Part shown: positions 39,801 to 54,800 of the stretch, piece by piece
How the letters are laid out: every line of letters begins with the position of its first letter
How positions within the stretch are numbered: the stretch's first letter is position 1
Source: Stichopus chloronotus
Lineage: Eukaryota > Echinodermata > Holothuroidea > Aspidochirotida > Stichopodidae
Direction of reading: 5' to 3'
DNA length: 64,000 nucleotides
Assembly (NCBI GenBank): GCA_021234535.1
Contig: CM037843.1
Span: forward strand, 25,699,911-25,763,910
Made by a program: the position numbers and the translations under genes
Notes under the pieces: model-generated
Seen by the model: the letters and a program-made list of their open reading frames with translations, nothing else
The model's database searches: none
Told to the model about the DNA's origin: nothing

Positions 39801-42800
39801 CGATTTTACTACTACATAAGCTGTTGATTTTCCTACATCAGCGGGGAGTTTACTACAGTACCGGTTGAGTGTGCTACATTAGCGGCTGATATTGCATTTG
39901 CTGGGATTTTCTACATTTGCGATTGTAACAGAATGACAATGACAATGTTAATTGATGATGTCTTTCACAAATACCGGTCCTCCTTCAAAATAGGGGGTCG
40001 GGGACTATTTTCGTCGGGGTGCACGGGGGGAAGAGTTACAGGTAAATATATCAACTCGTGAACTGTTCCCCGCCTAGTCTTTTTCTGAGATATGGGTTGT
40101 TTCGTCTATTGACTATACGCCACTGAGAAACACGTGTGGAGTGATGAAAGAAAATGAGTACGACGCAAACTCATGAAATGATACCACGGCGACGGTTTAA
40201 ATGTTTAATGATGAACCACAACGAAAAACATAAGCAATGCGCATGCATGTATTAGGGGGCCGATCGTTCGACTCACTAACTGGTCACCTGATGTTGAAAG
40301 TCACACAATGGGAGTCTAAAAGGTATTACACTAGAGATGAATATACATTTCGTTGCTGTGTTGTTTTTGTGTCATTATTTTGTCTTTCGGTGGGAAAAGG
40401 GTTGAAGACTGTGGCGTAGAGGTCAAATGGGTTTAATATTAGTCACGTGCTAAGTCACGTGCTAGAACATGCAAGACTCACGAGTTACTCTAAGTGCGAC
40501 GTAAAAATGAGAGTGAACGTAGTCCTATTGTGAGAGGTTCTTTGATTACTGGTAGATCGTTTTGGCAGACGTTTGAACTGTCCACGAGCCTGCTGAAACC
40601 GGTCACATGTCTAAAAATTTAATGTGATGCTTCACAAGCGATGAGTACCTTTTGTCTCTGATGGCTTATACTTCCCCCTATGAGCTTTTCTTTTCAAAGG
40701 AAATAACGAAAACACAAGCAGGCAAGGAAGGGATGTTATTGGGAGAGGGCAGTAGCTTCTCCCGTATACGAAGTAACAAAATGAATTTAACAGACGCAAT
40801 CAAATGGATAGACTATAATATTCCATTATACAGATAATTGATACATAATTATTCTGTCTTCTAGGGTGCACTTTATAACTAAGGCAAAGGCCCTTGCCCT
40901 TCAAATGACGATCCGAACAATAGTACCGTACGCTTAGATAGGCCTAATACACAACATAAAAAAGGCAACTCTAGCAAAATGACAATGTACAACAAAAAAA
41001 AAAAAAAAAATAAGCGACAAAAAAAAATCGGTAAGCGACTCTTTGCCAGGGAAGGTTTACTTTTTTACTTGACCAATGCAAAAGGAGGAAACAAGTCTTG
41101 ACCTTGTTTTTTTTTCTTTTCTTCATTTCTATTTTGGTTTCTCACTTACGGGTCGCCTTCTCGTTTGTTTGCATAAACTCACTGACACGTATGGCATTTA
41201 ATATTTACTGTTCTCAAGACCGCTGTTAGGCGAGACCGAGATTTTACAGAGGCGGGCATAGCAGCGTTCCTCGCAGCTCAAAAAATGTATGTTAGTATTC
41301 ATAGTCGCAAACAGGGGCAAACAAAAAAAAAACGGGACAGAAAAGAAGCTTGGCTTACTTTGTGGAGAGAGAGCTGCAGAATGATCAGTAATGATCAATG
41401 CATGACGCCTCATAATACTATGAGGGTTATTATTGCTTTAAGTGTGAGTACACACTGAGACTCAGCCCAAACCCTGAACAGGGTTCTTCGGAATCACCTG
41501 ATGTGAAAAGATTACAAATAGATTGGAAATCATAAGCAAACGACGACATTTGATTTGGGTGTCATTTACATAACAAACAATACACTGCAAATGTAAACGG
41601 TTAAAGCCTATAAACCTATACACAATGAGTCTACAGAGATCTCTCCTTGGGGGGGGGGGGGGGCACAGATGAGAGGTGACATCGGCAATGATCAAAAAAC
41701 AACGATCAGTCCATTTCAAGGACGGCAGGAATGTATAGAATAAGCTTCAGCAAAGGTTAATGACCAAGTAGAACTATTTGTGGTGATCTTTGCCGGGTTT
41801 TCAATTTTCCATTCATCATTTTTTTTTACATTTTTTTTTTTGTTTCTTTTTATTTCACTTGCTTAGAAACGTTATGGCACGCAATTTCTGACAAAGTTAT
41901 GTAATGGATGTATAGCTTTGAGTTGTTGGGATTACGATCATAATTATGTCGATTCTGACCACTCAACCAAAGTAGTTCACTTTTCACGGGTGGAACTTCG
42001 TGGATTGACATAACAATAAATTGTGTCGTGGCTAAAGCCCTTGTTGGTACGGTCAGCTCTCTATCGTAACAATGGTTACTATGGCTGTCGAGTTTCACCA
42101 AAGGAGCGTTGTTGGAGTGGCATAACTTGGGTCAACATACAACCAAATACCATTTGCGTTGTGGGTGTTGTAGGTGTAAGTATTCGTTTCACAGTATAGA
42201 CAGCTCTCTAGCCTAAGGAATTGCACAAAGGGTAGTGGAGCTTCACTAATGGGAGTGTTTCATGGGAGACATGACCACGAAATATCCAATGATATTTGGG
42301 ACCTACAAGGACATCTACCGACCGTCCATTAATACACAAGGTTACCTTATATAATGGTTGTGAAACATTACACAAAACCAAACTGAATGGTCGAAGTCTC
42401 AATCCGGTTAATGGGTAACCGTTTCACGATGGCGATCAGCAATAATCGTGACATTTAGGATATTTGGCTTGAACTTAGCCACAAGGTATCTAAGCAAAGA
42501 TACAGGCCCCTGCACCTAATTTTGAGTCAAGTTTTTCGTAATTAATTCCTTGAAAATAAATTTATTTTGGGTCCTTTGTTTTTTTCTTTTTCGTATGCCT
42601 TGTGTCCACATACAGATATTTGTGAGTAACGGTCATTGAAAAATGTGAATGGAAGGGGGTTATCTCACCTCACTGTCAATACCTAGTAGGATTAACATTA
42701 AGAAGAACATGACAGACCAGATGGGTGCACCGGGCATCTGAGCTAGCCCCTCGGGGTACGCAACGAAAGCCAGGCCAGGTCCTGTAAAGCACATAAAGAA

Positions 42801-45800
42801 TAACACAAACATGTCCTACTCATGTTTATCATGACATTATTATCACTCTTCAGAATTATTTCATTGTCCGTTTGACAAAAATATATGACAGGTGATGATT
42901 ACAGAAATCAGAAGAAATTAGTTAATATATTCTGTGAGGAGGAAAACAAATTAAGAGCTATTGGCCTTATAAATGAAACAAGATAAAATGTGTTTGGATC
43001 CAGTTATGCATGCCTCAGTTCCTGCCTGAGTTAGTGTATTATTGGTCAGCAGATTCTAAGCATTATTTCAGTCCTGCTGTGTTTTAGTCAATAACCTCAT
43101 ATCTGGGTAAAAATCAAGTTCATAGCTTTAACTTATGGTTGAATAAGTGGGTGTTTCATTTATTTAATACGTAGTCGAGTTTGAAATTGCGGGCAGGAAC
43201 CTGTACTTTTTAACTGCAAATCTCCGTATGGGGAGGTCTATAAATAACTATCAATTTGGTCGTTGACTGGGAACTACATACGGCTTGACTGACCAGCCAT
43301 CAACGGTGCGTGACTGCCTCATTGATACTGTAATCAGCTACCAACGTGGATTGCAACAAATAAACCGATAGGTGACCTTTGACTTAAACTTCCGGAACAC
43401 AGTTTAAGTATAGATATATAACGCACTTAACGTTAAGACAAATTTGAACAGGTATACGTTGATTAAAGATAGGCAAACGGACACACAGATAGCCACACGG
43501 GCATACGCACAATTAGATACAGCAGCAAATAATGTAACTATGAAACATGAAAAATAAGCAGCCATTCACACAAACGAATTGTACTTACCCGAATCTGCGA
43601 CTTCGCTAATTTCTTTGTTCTGATTTGCGGCCATGAATCCAAGGACTGAGAAAATGACGATACCTGCGTATATGCTGGTGCCACTATTGGCACAGGCAAA
43701 TAATACGGCGTCTCTGTAACAAGATAGAGAATTTACTCTCTTAATGCAGGCAATGAAATAAAGGACAGTTACAACGATAACAAATTTAACTATATCATGG
43801 TACAATTACGATGAAGATCCTATCGGAAAAGTTCGCCTTGCCCATGAAAATTACAGGAGGTGAGCCACAGGGATACAAGGATACCACCATCATTGATTTT
43901 TTAGTTGTTTAAAAAGGAGTCTGCATTCACATGAAAGTCCACATAAAAATGCAGGACGGATGAATGACACGTGCAGTGTTTTAGAAAACTGCACGTGAAT
44001 TTCAAAGTGTGGGGGATGGTAACTTTGTTAGGTATACCTCATAACGTACAAGGCCATGGTAATCCCATGTATCACGTGGTGAAGCGTAAATAGTCCATCT
44101 TTACCAAATATTTCTTTGTAAACACCTGAACATGTAATGGATACTTTATTGTAGCGACCGCTTTGCACTGTTTACCATGGGTTTGAAATTGTACTAACTA
44201 GGCATAAGTGATAAAGTTGGGTAGTTCAGCTTCAATTATCAGCATTACATGAGTTACACCGCAGACGGGGTTATAAATAAAGTGTCTTACTTCAGAAAAC
44301 TAAGTTGACACGGAAAGATAAGGGGTTGGGGTATGAGCAGGTGGTAACACGGAGTTAATGAGCAGATGTGGTTAGGACGACTGCCAAAGTATGCTGGACA
44401 GGGCGAGCTATTGGTCAACGCTGGCAATATAACTCCCGCTCGAGCAGACTAGACATTCAGATTTTGGTACGTGCATACGCTTATGTTATTTGTGGTTTAC
44501 CTACAGTTGTCAGAGAACTCGCGTATTTTACGTGAGTCCCGCAAACTTCTCCCGCTTAGGGACAGGTGACCTTGCCTACTATAAGCTGGCAAAAAGCAAT
44601 GAGCCGTACCCCCTGATGAATGATGTACTGTGTGTAAGATAAATATGCCTTTCACGTCCAGCTTCTTGAACATTCATGGTATACGATCTCAAGTCTACCG
44701 CAATGATGTTTACACACAATTCATAAAGAGAAGAATTTTATTTCTTATTTTTTGGGGCCGATTGTGGAATTGAGGGTCCGGGTTGGAGAGAAGAACTGCC
44801 TAAGTTTGCCTGTTGCAATGAATAATCCACATAATTGGATACAAAAGAAACTTGTAACGCGTATACATCGGCAACATGATCGATATGGAGGTCTGGACAC
44901 AGGGTAGCGTGACTCACCGTATTCGATTATCGTATCATCATATGACCCTTTCCGACAAAGCTAAAATTTCGTTTTACTGGACGCTGTAGATATGTATCGA
45001 CAGATTTGTCCAATGGGTTTGAGAGGGGAAAAAAAAATGGCTAGAACCCTAATACTATCACTTGGACGGAGCAAGGTTCCGGAAAGTGGGGGGGGGGGGA
45101 GAGATAAAATTAGCAACAGATAGAGGTGGCGTAGCTACCGCAGGGGTTGAGCAAGTGGGGGAACGTCGACGGCATGATACGAAATGCCACGAGGGGACAA
45201 ATATATTTCTCTCGTAAATTTTAAATGCATATCACGTAAAAGATCGCGTTGTGTCGAAAAGATCGCATCGATTTTCGACACAACCACCACCTTATTATTA
45301 TAACTTATCTTTCAATTTTTATATTCATCCTCCACTAACAGTAACCCCCCCCCCAAAAAAAAGGTCCGTTCTCCAGGGGACCAACATCACTTGGCAGAAC
45401 ATCACCAAATATCTCATCAGACGACATGAGCTAACGCGCATACACACACCAGCTGAGGCGGAGCTCGGGATAGAATAACTTCACTATTTCTCCATGAATT
45501 TTCCGTCGCCATATTGAAGAAGATCAGATCCTCTCCTCGGTGATGACATCTTTGCCTCACAATTTGCAAATTATAATTTATGAAGTTTAATTACACGTTT
45601 GATTAAATTCACAATTAACAAAAATGCGCATTACCATTTACCTTCAACAAGCATCGTAACCAGCAGAATTTTTTTGCTGTGTTCAAAAAAACACGCATTT
45701 GCGACGGAAACCTACTGAAAGATGTATTAGTCACGTGAAGGCGATCCGACTCCACCGAAGATGAAAATAATTTATAACTATGGTAGTTAGGGCCATGTAT

Positions 45801-48800
45801 ACTGAGGAAAAGCACATTTCTAGTGATTAAAATCGCTCTATATGTGTCTAGCCTTCTAAGCCTCTTTTATTTATCTTTGCTAAGGGTTTGCACGTTCATT
45901 AGTGAAAGCTTCTATACGCGCCGAGTGTACATAGATAAAAACCATACTCGTGCAGTGTTAAGGCCAGGACATGTAACTAATGGCAAGGTTAATGTACCAG
46001 TTACAGGGTACAGCTAACGGGCAACTTGGCGAGCGATTGCGTGAATTCCGATGAGCAAAAAAAAACATAGATGGGGCATTTTTATCTAGGAAATGTTGTC
46101 ACATCAGCTGTTACATATCATATAAGCAAAAAAAGGTGAATCAGTTGTCTGCATGGACAAGCACTTCTCGTAAACATTGATGGCAATGTCAAAAGCAGTG
46201 TAACAAACACCTGTAGTTATAAGGTCGAAATTATGAAGAAGGAAGAAAAATAACACATTTCTTGGGCTACTGAAAGGACAGAAAGATACGTATAATGCCA
46301 GCACTTCTGTCGATGCTTTCAATCTAATATACACAGACCAGTGTCACATCGCGATAGGCTCCAGGTTGGAGGAATGACTGTATCCACCGGATCCAATTCA
46401 ATAATGTTTACCGAATGTTACCAAAGAGGTTATACCAACATATACACTAGACGTGAACCATTCGTTGCAAATATGCGCACTACTTAGTAACTATCATATA
46501 GCAAGCTGAACCTACAATAACGAAAAAAAAAAAAAGAAAGAAGACACAGTTCGTTATCGAGCGAAACCTGTAATTGCACCTACGTTAAAGGTATATGAAC
46601 ATACACCTCGTCCATAGGCGTAGGAACCGGGGGACAAGGGGCGCCAATTTCCTCCAGTTCCGCAGATGATGGGCATTGTCCTCCCCCCCCCCCTAAAATC
46701 GCCCAAATGCGACTGTAATTTTCTAAAGTTACTATATCCCATGCCAACTTTCTTCCCCCTTTGCGGTCGTTTGCTATTTTCGAGGCATAAATTTGATTCT
46801 CATCCAATGTTTGCCCCCCCCCCTCCTCCCCATTCAAAATCATGTTGCTTCGCCACTAACCTCGTCTCTTCCCCGTCCTATGTACTTGTGTATTAAACAC
46901 ATTTGCTTAATAGCATATACCTACTCTAGCTCATCATTTTCCACGCGACACTCACAGGTCAATCCAATATCCATCCTCGCAGTCAGCAAAAACTAAAACT
47001 GATTGGAATATTTGAAACAATGTAAGCGGTTCTTAAATGAACAGACATTTTTTCCACTGCGGACACTTCAAACCCACACTTCAAGGAACTGATGTTTGAA
47101 GAAGTACTGATCTGGTCAAAAAGACCTCCAGTTCCCTCAATTAACAAAATGTTACACAACACCAAAAAATTGCCTGAAAAAGTCTTGGTTATTCACTGAC
47201 ATTAAAGCGCATGTTTAACCTTACAATTTTTTACATCAGCTTAAAATGTTGTGAAAACAAGGTCACAATTTTTATGCCTAAGCCAGTTGAGATTGTAAAG
47301 AAATACAGAGAATATCCAATCATTTGATGTCTTCTGACATCATAGATTTCCCATAATGCAATGCAACACTAAGAAATAGAAATTTGTTCGGAGGCCGATA
47401 GGCCATAACTTCCAAACAGAACATGCTATTGATAGATTAGGATATGGCTTGACCAATAGAGAGAGAGACAGCAATCCCAAACTTGTTATATCTTTTCAAA
47501 CTTTCCATTGGTATATCCCTTTAAACATACGTCTCAAAATACTAGTTCTGGAGATTCCATTGTGCACAAACAACTGTAAACAGACTCATCGACTTAAAAC
47601 GTAAAACAAAAGTAAATAAAACAGCTTTCACTCACCGAACGAAGTTATGTTTGTATTTGTTGTAACTGCCCAGAGCAACCATTGTCCCAAGACCAAGACT
47701 GTAGGAGAAAAAGATTTGGGTAGCGGCATCCAGCCACACCTGTCAAAAGACAATAAAAACATGTTTACATTTGTTTTTGACTTTCAAAGTGATGTTTTTT
47801 CTTCTAATATTTCCTTTATTATGCTTTCTTTTCTCCTCTGTTACTCTTTTCAGATGGATCATCACACAAAAACACAAAGAAGCAATAAGTGAGGCACTCG
47901 GAATACCGATTCTGATACAGGAATTTTATTTCATCATTTAAAAATTATAGTTGTGAAATTAATAGGAAAGCAATGATATGCTACGAGAATGTATCACGGA
48001 AATCGTGACATGGCAGTCGAATCGAGATATCGCTTTCATTTAACCACTGACTGAGAAAACTAATCGCGTTTCACATGTTTCCTTTCTTAAAACTCTTTTA
48101 TTGTATTTGCAAACAACATCAATACCAGCACCGCCACCAGTATCGGTGGAATCAAAGTAATAGGAATCAGTGAAATAACGGGGTGTACTTGCGATACCAG
48201 ACCGCAATCGATCAATCACAGTATACTCAACACAAGAGATGGTGGTGGGTATTAACTGGGCCAGTGGGTGGTGGATGGGTGTATTTGGGGGGAATGCATT
48301 TCGGCAACGTGTGTCAAGTGACTTTGGGTTGACTAAGTGCACTCTTCTCCGAGGAAGTATCATCGACGCCGAGTTAGGTCTATAAAACACCAGGTGACAT
48401 TGATATCATAACATACTTACTCTACATGTAACAGATAGCCTACACAGAGGTGAGCCATTGCACACTCGTTTTCGCTCAACAGCCCAATCTCCATCAACCT
48501 CTAATTATCCCCTTCAATTAATTTCCAGTGACACGTGGCATGCATCATCCATTTGCCAAGTCATGTTTAACGTCTCCTCTTACATACAACATTCCAGCCA
48601 CATTCATTTTAAGTGTTAAAAGTAAACCATCACTTTTGTCAAGGCATTTATGACCCTTTTTTTTTTATAATTAACGTGAGGTAGGCTGTTTCTTTTTGTT
48701 ATGTGCCATCGAATTTCTGTCACTCAGTCCAACAGTTTGTAAATTTTAATTTGTTGGAAGTTTAGACTTTGGGTTCTTCGGAGATTATCTATATTATCAG

Positions 48801-51800
48801 ATATGCAGATAAGACGTTTAAAGACACTTTATCACAGAAATCTAAAAATCAATATAAAAGGAAATGTCACACGGTGCACCTAGTGAACCTAGAAATCATA
48901 TTCCTGTGTGCTCATTTCCATGCATAATATGCATGGACACTGTCAAAAGGAAGAATGCCAAAATACTGACCGTGACAGCTGTGGTCACCTGCTCGTGCAA
49001 GTGCCGATATAATCTTGGAAGTCAGAGGGCATTTCGGGTTTGTCTGACTCCTCAGAGGAATGAACTTATCATGAGAATCGGCACGGGATTCACACTTTCG
49101 CGGATCTAGTAAGTTTTATTGTTGTGCGCTAGACCACCTAAGGCATACCACAGCAGCAAAGGCTGATTAGTTAATAAAAATCGTTACACCTCCGTCCATT
49201 TTCCAACATTTTCCATTTTTCAACAAATTTCAACACTTTTTTTTATCAAATGGAAGGAAATTTCGAAGATAATACACGCAGAAAAATGCGCAAGAAACAA
49301 AAATGTACCACTTTGTGGCACATATTTTGAAGTTTTAGTTAATTAGCTACTTTGCAAACGGAATGAACTCCAAATTAGTAAAAACGATTGTATTAGAAAA
49401 TCCCAACTTACGTTCTCTCTATTGGTGTAAAGGTTTCTGTAAGAATTTTTTTTTCTTCTTCAAAAATGTCTCACAATTGATTGGACATATAGCTACAGAA
49501 ATCAATGTTTTCAAGAGAATCAGGGTGTTTGACGGTGTCAAACGAAGAAGGCGTTGAATGTACATGTAGCAAGAGTTCACGATCGTTTCATTACGGTGAC
49601 CCCCTTCTCAGGTAACACTATAAGAAGTCGACCTCGAGTCCCCAGAGTGTACCACAATCGGTCGTTTATCGACACTTATCTATCGTACGGGCTCGAACGT
49701 GTAATACACTAGTTAAGGGCGGATAACCTCGCAAAGAGGGCCTAGCGTTTCAGGAGTTGAATGCATAGTCGCGCCAATCACAGCGTGCAGGTGGTACTCC
49801 CGGCGACAAACTGCTTCGAGCCCAACTGGGTTCGCGACCTTTTAAGTTTGAAAAACCACGATGTGTGGGCCAACCTGGGAAGCATTAACTCTTGATGGCG
49901 CTCACTTTGTCGTGCATGTACTGTAATGTCCATGTGGGTGAACCATATGGGTGAAAACAAACCTATACCATGCATAAAATATTGACATTGGCTATCAACA
50001 TTATAACTTGCCATTATAGCATGGTTTTGAGTCGATCAGAATTGTTCCTATCTGTAGAATGTACGTACTGTAACTTCTATGTGACTGTCGCACATTGCAG
50101 TGATCATGAAGAATCCATATACCGTGGTTGTTCAGAGACTAATACCCGCAGTAATGATAAATTGTTAAGTTAAGTACAACATTCACTGTAGACAACATCC
50201 ACTCATCAACCGAACATAACGTCCTCAATAGACCCACATATTTAGAATTATAATTAAACTGCTAATAATTAAACATCACACCGTTCAAACACACGCTAAT
50301 TGTGAAAGTAACAACAGACTGCATGATGAACCGTGCATATCGGTTTTCACTTAAAAACCCCATTCAACATCTCACTACACTAATCATAACTGATATTTCA
50401 TGATCAAATGCACATAATTAGTCAAAGTACTAACTTTCGCACAGGTCATTGGAGAAGTCTGCTCCATACACAAAAGAAGCGGAGTTAGCATGTACTAGCA
50501 TGTGTGATGCCAAATTTCCGTTAAAATCACTCTGTTTTTAGTTGCAGCTGACATTGAATATATTAAGCATATACTATGAAACACACTTTGGGGTGCGTCA
50601 TTTTATGATATTTATAGGCATCCAACAAACGTTTGATCATAGCTATGCAGGTCAGCTATTTACCTGAGTTGTAGGTAACAACCAGAGTTCGTAACTTCTA
50701 CATGTTGTTTGCACTTCTACACTTAGTTTACGTGGAACGAAACTGACGGAGATGTCGAACCACTCTCAACCAATGGTACTACGAGAGGATCTTAGAGGTT
50801 ACGGAGTTTGAATTCGGAATTTTAAGTCTGTTGCACGTAAGCGAACTGAAAAATTGTATCATTACAATGATAGATCCTTCTCTTCCATCTGAAATAATAT
50901 TCGAAATGCCATGTTACCAACAGAGTGATCCACCTACAACTGCAGAAATACACATATGTTGGATTATGTTCTCTCCAACGTATACATCGCCTTAACTTCT
51001 TTGCCTTCACAAGCAATCGCCATGGTGCCCGGAAGGGTTTCTCTCCCCAAAAAGATTTCCAACAGGAATAACAGAAGTATCCGTAGAGGCATTTGTCCTA
51101 TCTTCTCTTCACTTGAGACCATTCTCTGTCACCGTCGCTGAAATGTCAATGTTGCTAACAAAGCGCTGCATCTAGACACGCAGAGGAATCCACGGTTGTA
51201 ACTGATGTATATTTCACTTAAGACCCTTCTCTTCCACCAGAAACAGTCGAGGAAATGGCAATGCCCGCCAACAGATTGCTCCACCTTAACAAGCAGAAGA
51301 ATCCATAGTTGCATCCGATGTATCTTTTCTTCACTTTTGACCCTTCTCTCCTTCCAACTTGGAGCAATCGCCGTCAGTTTTCGCTAAAAGTGTCCTACCT
51401 TAACCAGTAGAAGAAAACGGAAGTTGCACTTGAGATGTGCAGATGATCGTTCCCCAAAGACCAGCAAAATGATCCGCAGTTGCACATAATATATCTTCTC
51501 TTCACTCGAAGACCTTCTCTTACGCCATCTTGAAGCAATTGCCATCAGGACTCGCCAAGAAAGTGCTCCACCTCGACCAGCAGACGAACAGGTTGTCTTT
51601 TTGTCTTCTCTTCACGAGTGCCAATCTCTCAATCAAGAACGATCTTCAAAATGAAAGGATTCACTCCTACGGTGCACAATACTCAATGACAGGAGTAGAC
51701 GCAGCTGCGTTCGGATTTTCTTCACTTCGAAGTGTACATCGTCTCAACTTAAGGCTTCAGTCTTCGTAGCGACTAGCATGCACAGGATGTCGGTTTCATA

Positions 51801-54800
51801 CGTTTGGTCTAGGAGCATCTGAGCCAACAATTCCAACTTTCCCTGCGATCTTCTTCATGTTTAGAACCGAACCATGCAAGCATATGGATGAACTGCGTTT
51901 GTTCTTTCTCGTTTCGGCAATTTCTTGACTTTCTGTAGGTTGCAGGTACATGGCTGCATTCACACTGTAGTGCTTCTGTGTCTGGAATTCTCGGCATTGC
52001 TTGGGACTGCGACATCGTGATTAGTTCAGCAATAGGTGTAGTGACCCCTTTCGGATTACTATGAGACAGCGAAGTCAATTATCAAGCATACTAAGAGGTA
52101 GTACATATGTCACGTTCAACACGACATAACAGTGTCTCGTCAATTCTCGTCTAACCAAAGGCGTTGCGTGGCGCGCTTGTTTGCCCGCTTGTTGTTCTTA
52201 AACGTATATCGATCATGCCACCCTCCTGATAACGCGCACCTTTCAGATTGTGCCCAGAAATATTGCCCATTCAGAAAATCAAAAAAGACTGAGCTCGTAC
52301 CGGAGATGGCTGCAGTCGGTAATTCTCTCAACCTCGATAATTCCCTCAACGATACGTTTAGACCATCCTAAAGACTCCTCCCTATTACCCATATTCCTTT
52401 TACAAGTGAACGTTCCAGAAACATGTGCTTTAATGTCCTAACTCCTGTTTCAGTGGCTTCTTACAAGTTCATATCCGTCGGATGGCTTCTTGTGATCAAA
52501 GTCATCAATTTACTTCAATCGTGATATGTTCCTCTTCGGCCTCCATAGACCTACTTCATTAACGATATACTTAAAGAAAATCATGTGCTAGTTCATAAAT
52601 GTCTAATTGATTTCTAATCCATTGTTCGTGGAATATCGAAATCTTCGATACTTCTTCAAAGGCAGCACTTTTGACAAAGGTTTCTTCTCATTCGTCCGGA
52701 CACTCGGTGCAAATCTCATTCAAACACAACAAACTGACCAACACAAAGACAGAAAAAGTTCAATAACTAAAAAAAAATCATCATGTGACCTGTAATATTT
52801 CTTTATAAAGACGTAACTGAACGAGAGATCCTGAACCGGTCATGTTACTTTTGAATTATTTGACAAGAGTTTGCTGAGGCCTGTTTACAGTCTCTGTACA
52901 ACTTACATGAAACGGTATCTCCTTTATATTGGCAAACATAATTAGTAAAAACTAATTGTCACAGATGTCATTAATGACAGGTCAGACATGCTCTTACGAA
53001 CAAAACCTTGAACGTTAGAGAGTTAAAATTCTATCACTTCTACATTACAGGAGGATAAAATTAGAACAAGTTAAACAAAAATTAGAACATGAACGACATA
53101 AGATACTTTTTAATGACAAAAAGACGTACCAAAGTGCTTACCTCATGTTCTTAATCTCATGCAGTTAAGTATTCACCTTTCCCTGTCTGCTTCCATTGCT
53201 TTCTTTTTATTCTTCTTCGTTTTCTAAGGCTTCATCTTCTTGATCTTCAACACATCGAAGCGATCCAAAGATGAGTTCACGTGATTTCTTTCTTCTGCTG
53301 TGCTATCCAATTTCCACGCTGTAACTGACATATGATCTCGCGGTAGAGGATTTGGCGCATTCTGCATACATTCGAATTGCATATCAGAGATGGTTTCTTG
53401 TTAGCTCTTCACCCGGCTGTCCGTGTTCTCGCGTTGTGTTCCTCCCTTTGACGCATTCATATATCATCGTCATCATGTTGACAGTTGAATCTTCCACCCC
53501 CGGCTCATAAGCGCTAATGGCAGCATTCTCCCACAAGACGCAGCTCTGGCTCTTTCTCTCTCACTCTCTATTCTGTTCAAGGTTCCATCATCGGGAGACA
53601 TTAAGAATCGTCGGATGATGATTTCGAACATTGCCATGGGAAGTGTGATTGATATTTATCAAGGGTAGGATGAGGGTTGAACCTCTTCTTCATTTTCTTC
53701 CACAAACTCATGCAAGTATCCCATCGTGCAATGCCATCGTCGACCCATCGTCTCAAGCCAGACGTTCTTCGACGAGCTTCGCCCATCAACGGTGGGAGGA
53801 TGTGACCATGACTACTTTACTTATGACGATACTGTTTAAAAAAACAGGCTAATGTTCTGAAGCAAACTTACATGGAAGATAACATTATGGAAATCTTTGT
53901 ATGGCGATGTCGGTCAATCCATCACAGATTTCAAGACATATCAGCGTCTCACTTATTGTCACATATTTCATGGATGGGCATCGTCGCCACTGGCCACATT
54001 ATTTTAAACTCAGAGAGATCATGGAGGAGCCAAGGTTCTTACATCAAAAAATAAAAGAAGATGCTACTCTGAGGAAGTGAGGACATTTTTAAATTACGAC
54101 CAGACTCGAGAAAGATAGAACAGGGTTAGACAGTAACATCTTAAAGGAGACTATTGAGGGGACTTTAAATGGTTATCACACACATCAGGCTTTTTTACGG
54201 ACCCATAAATGAAAAAAAAAACATCAGCTTTTGTGGTCGTTCTGTTGGATGAAATATAACGACCTTAACTAACCAGAAGCGAATAACCAATGCTCTTTAA
54301 GTTATGTTTAGCAGTAAAAGTTCCATCTGGGTAAAATCACAGTCAATCAGAGACAAGTATATGCCACGAAATTCTGTGTGGTCAAAATACCATCGAATAC
54401 TCAATAAACTGCTTTAAAGGTGAATATACAACATATTCATAGCTCTGTACGATCCTTCTGCACTGTTTGTCTTCCTGTTTTTTTTTGTCCCCAATAACTC
54501 TCGATCTGTCATCATCAGGTGATTGCTGACGTAACGTGTAAAATCTCTCTGATATTACAAGTGATTGCAGTAAGCAATACAAGTAGTATGTAGTTGGATG
54601 CCGAGGTGCTTAAGGCCTGGTCTTTGATAATAAAAGACGAGGTGGGTGATATTTTTTTCTGTTGCTGGCTGCATGGTGATGCATCCACATATCATTTTAA
54701 CATGTTAGGATATAAAAGCTGGCTACTATAGCGAGATCAATTTTTGCCGGTATGCAAGTCACCCGTCGACAGCAGGATGCTGGCTAGCACCCACGTGACG

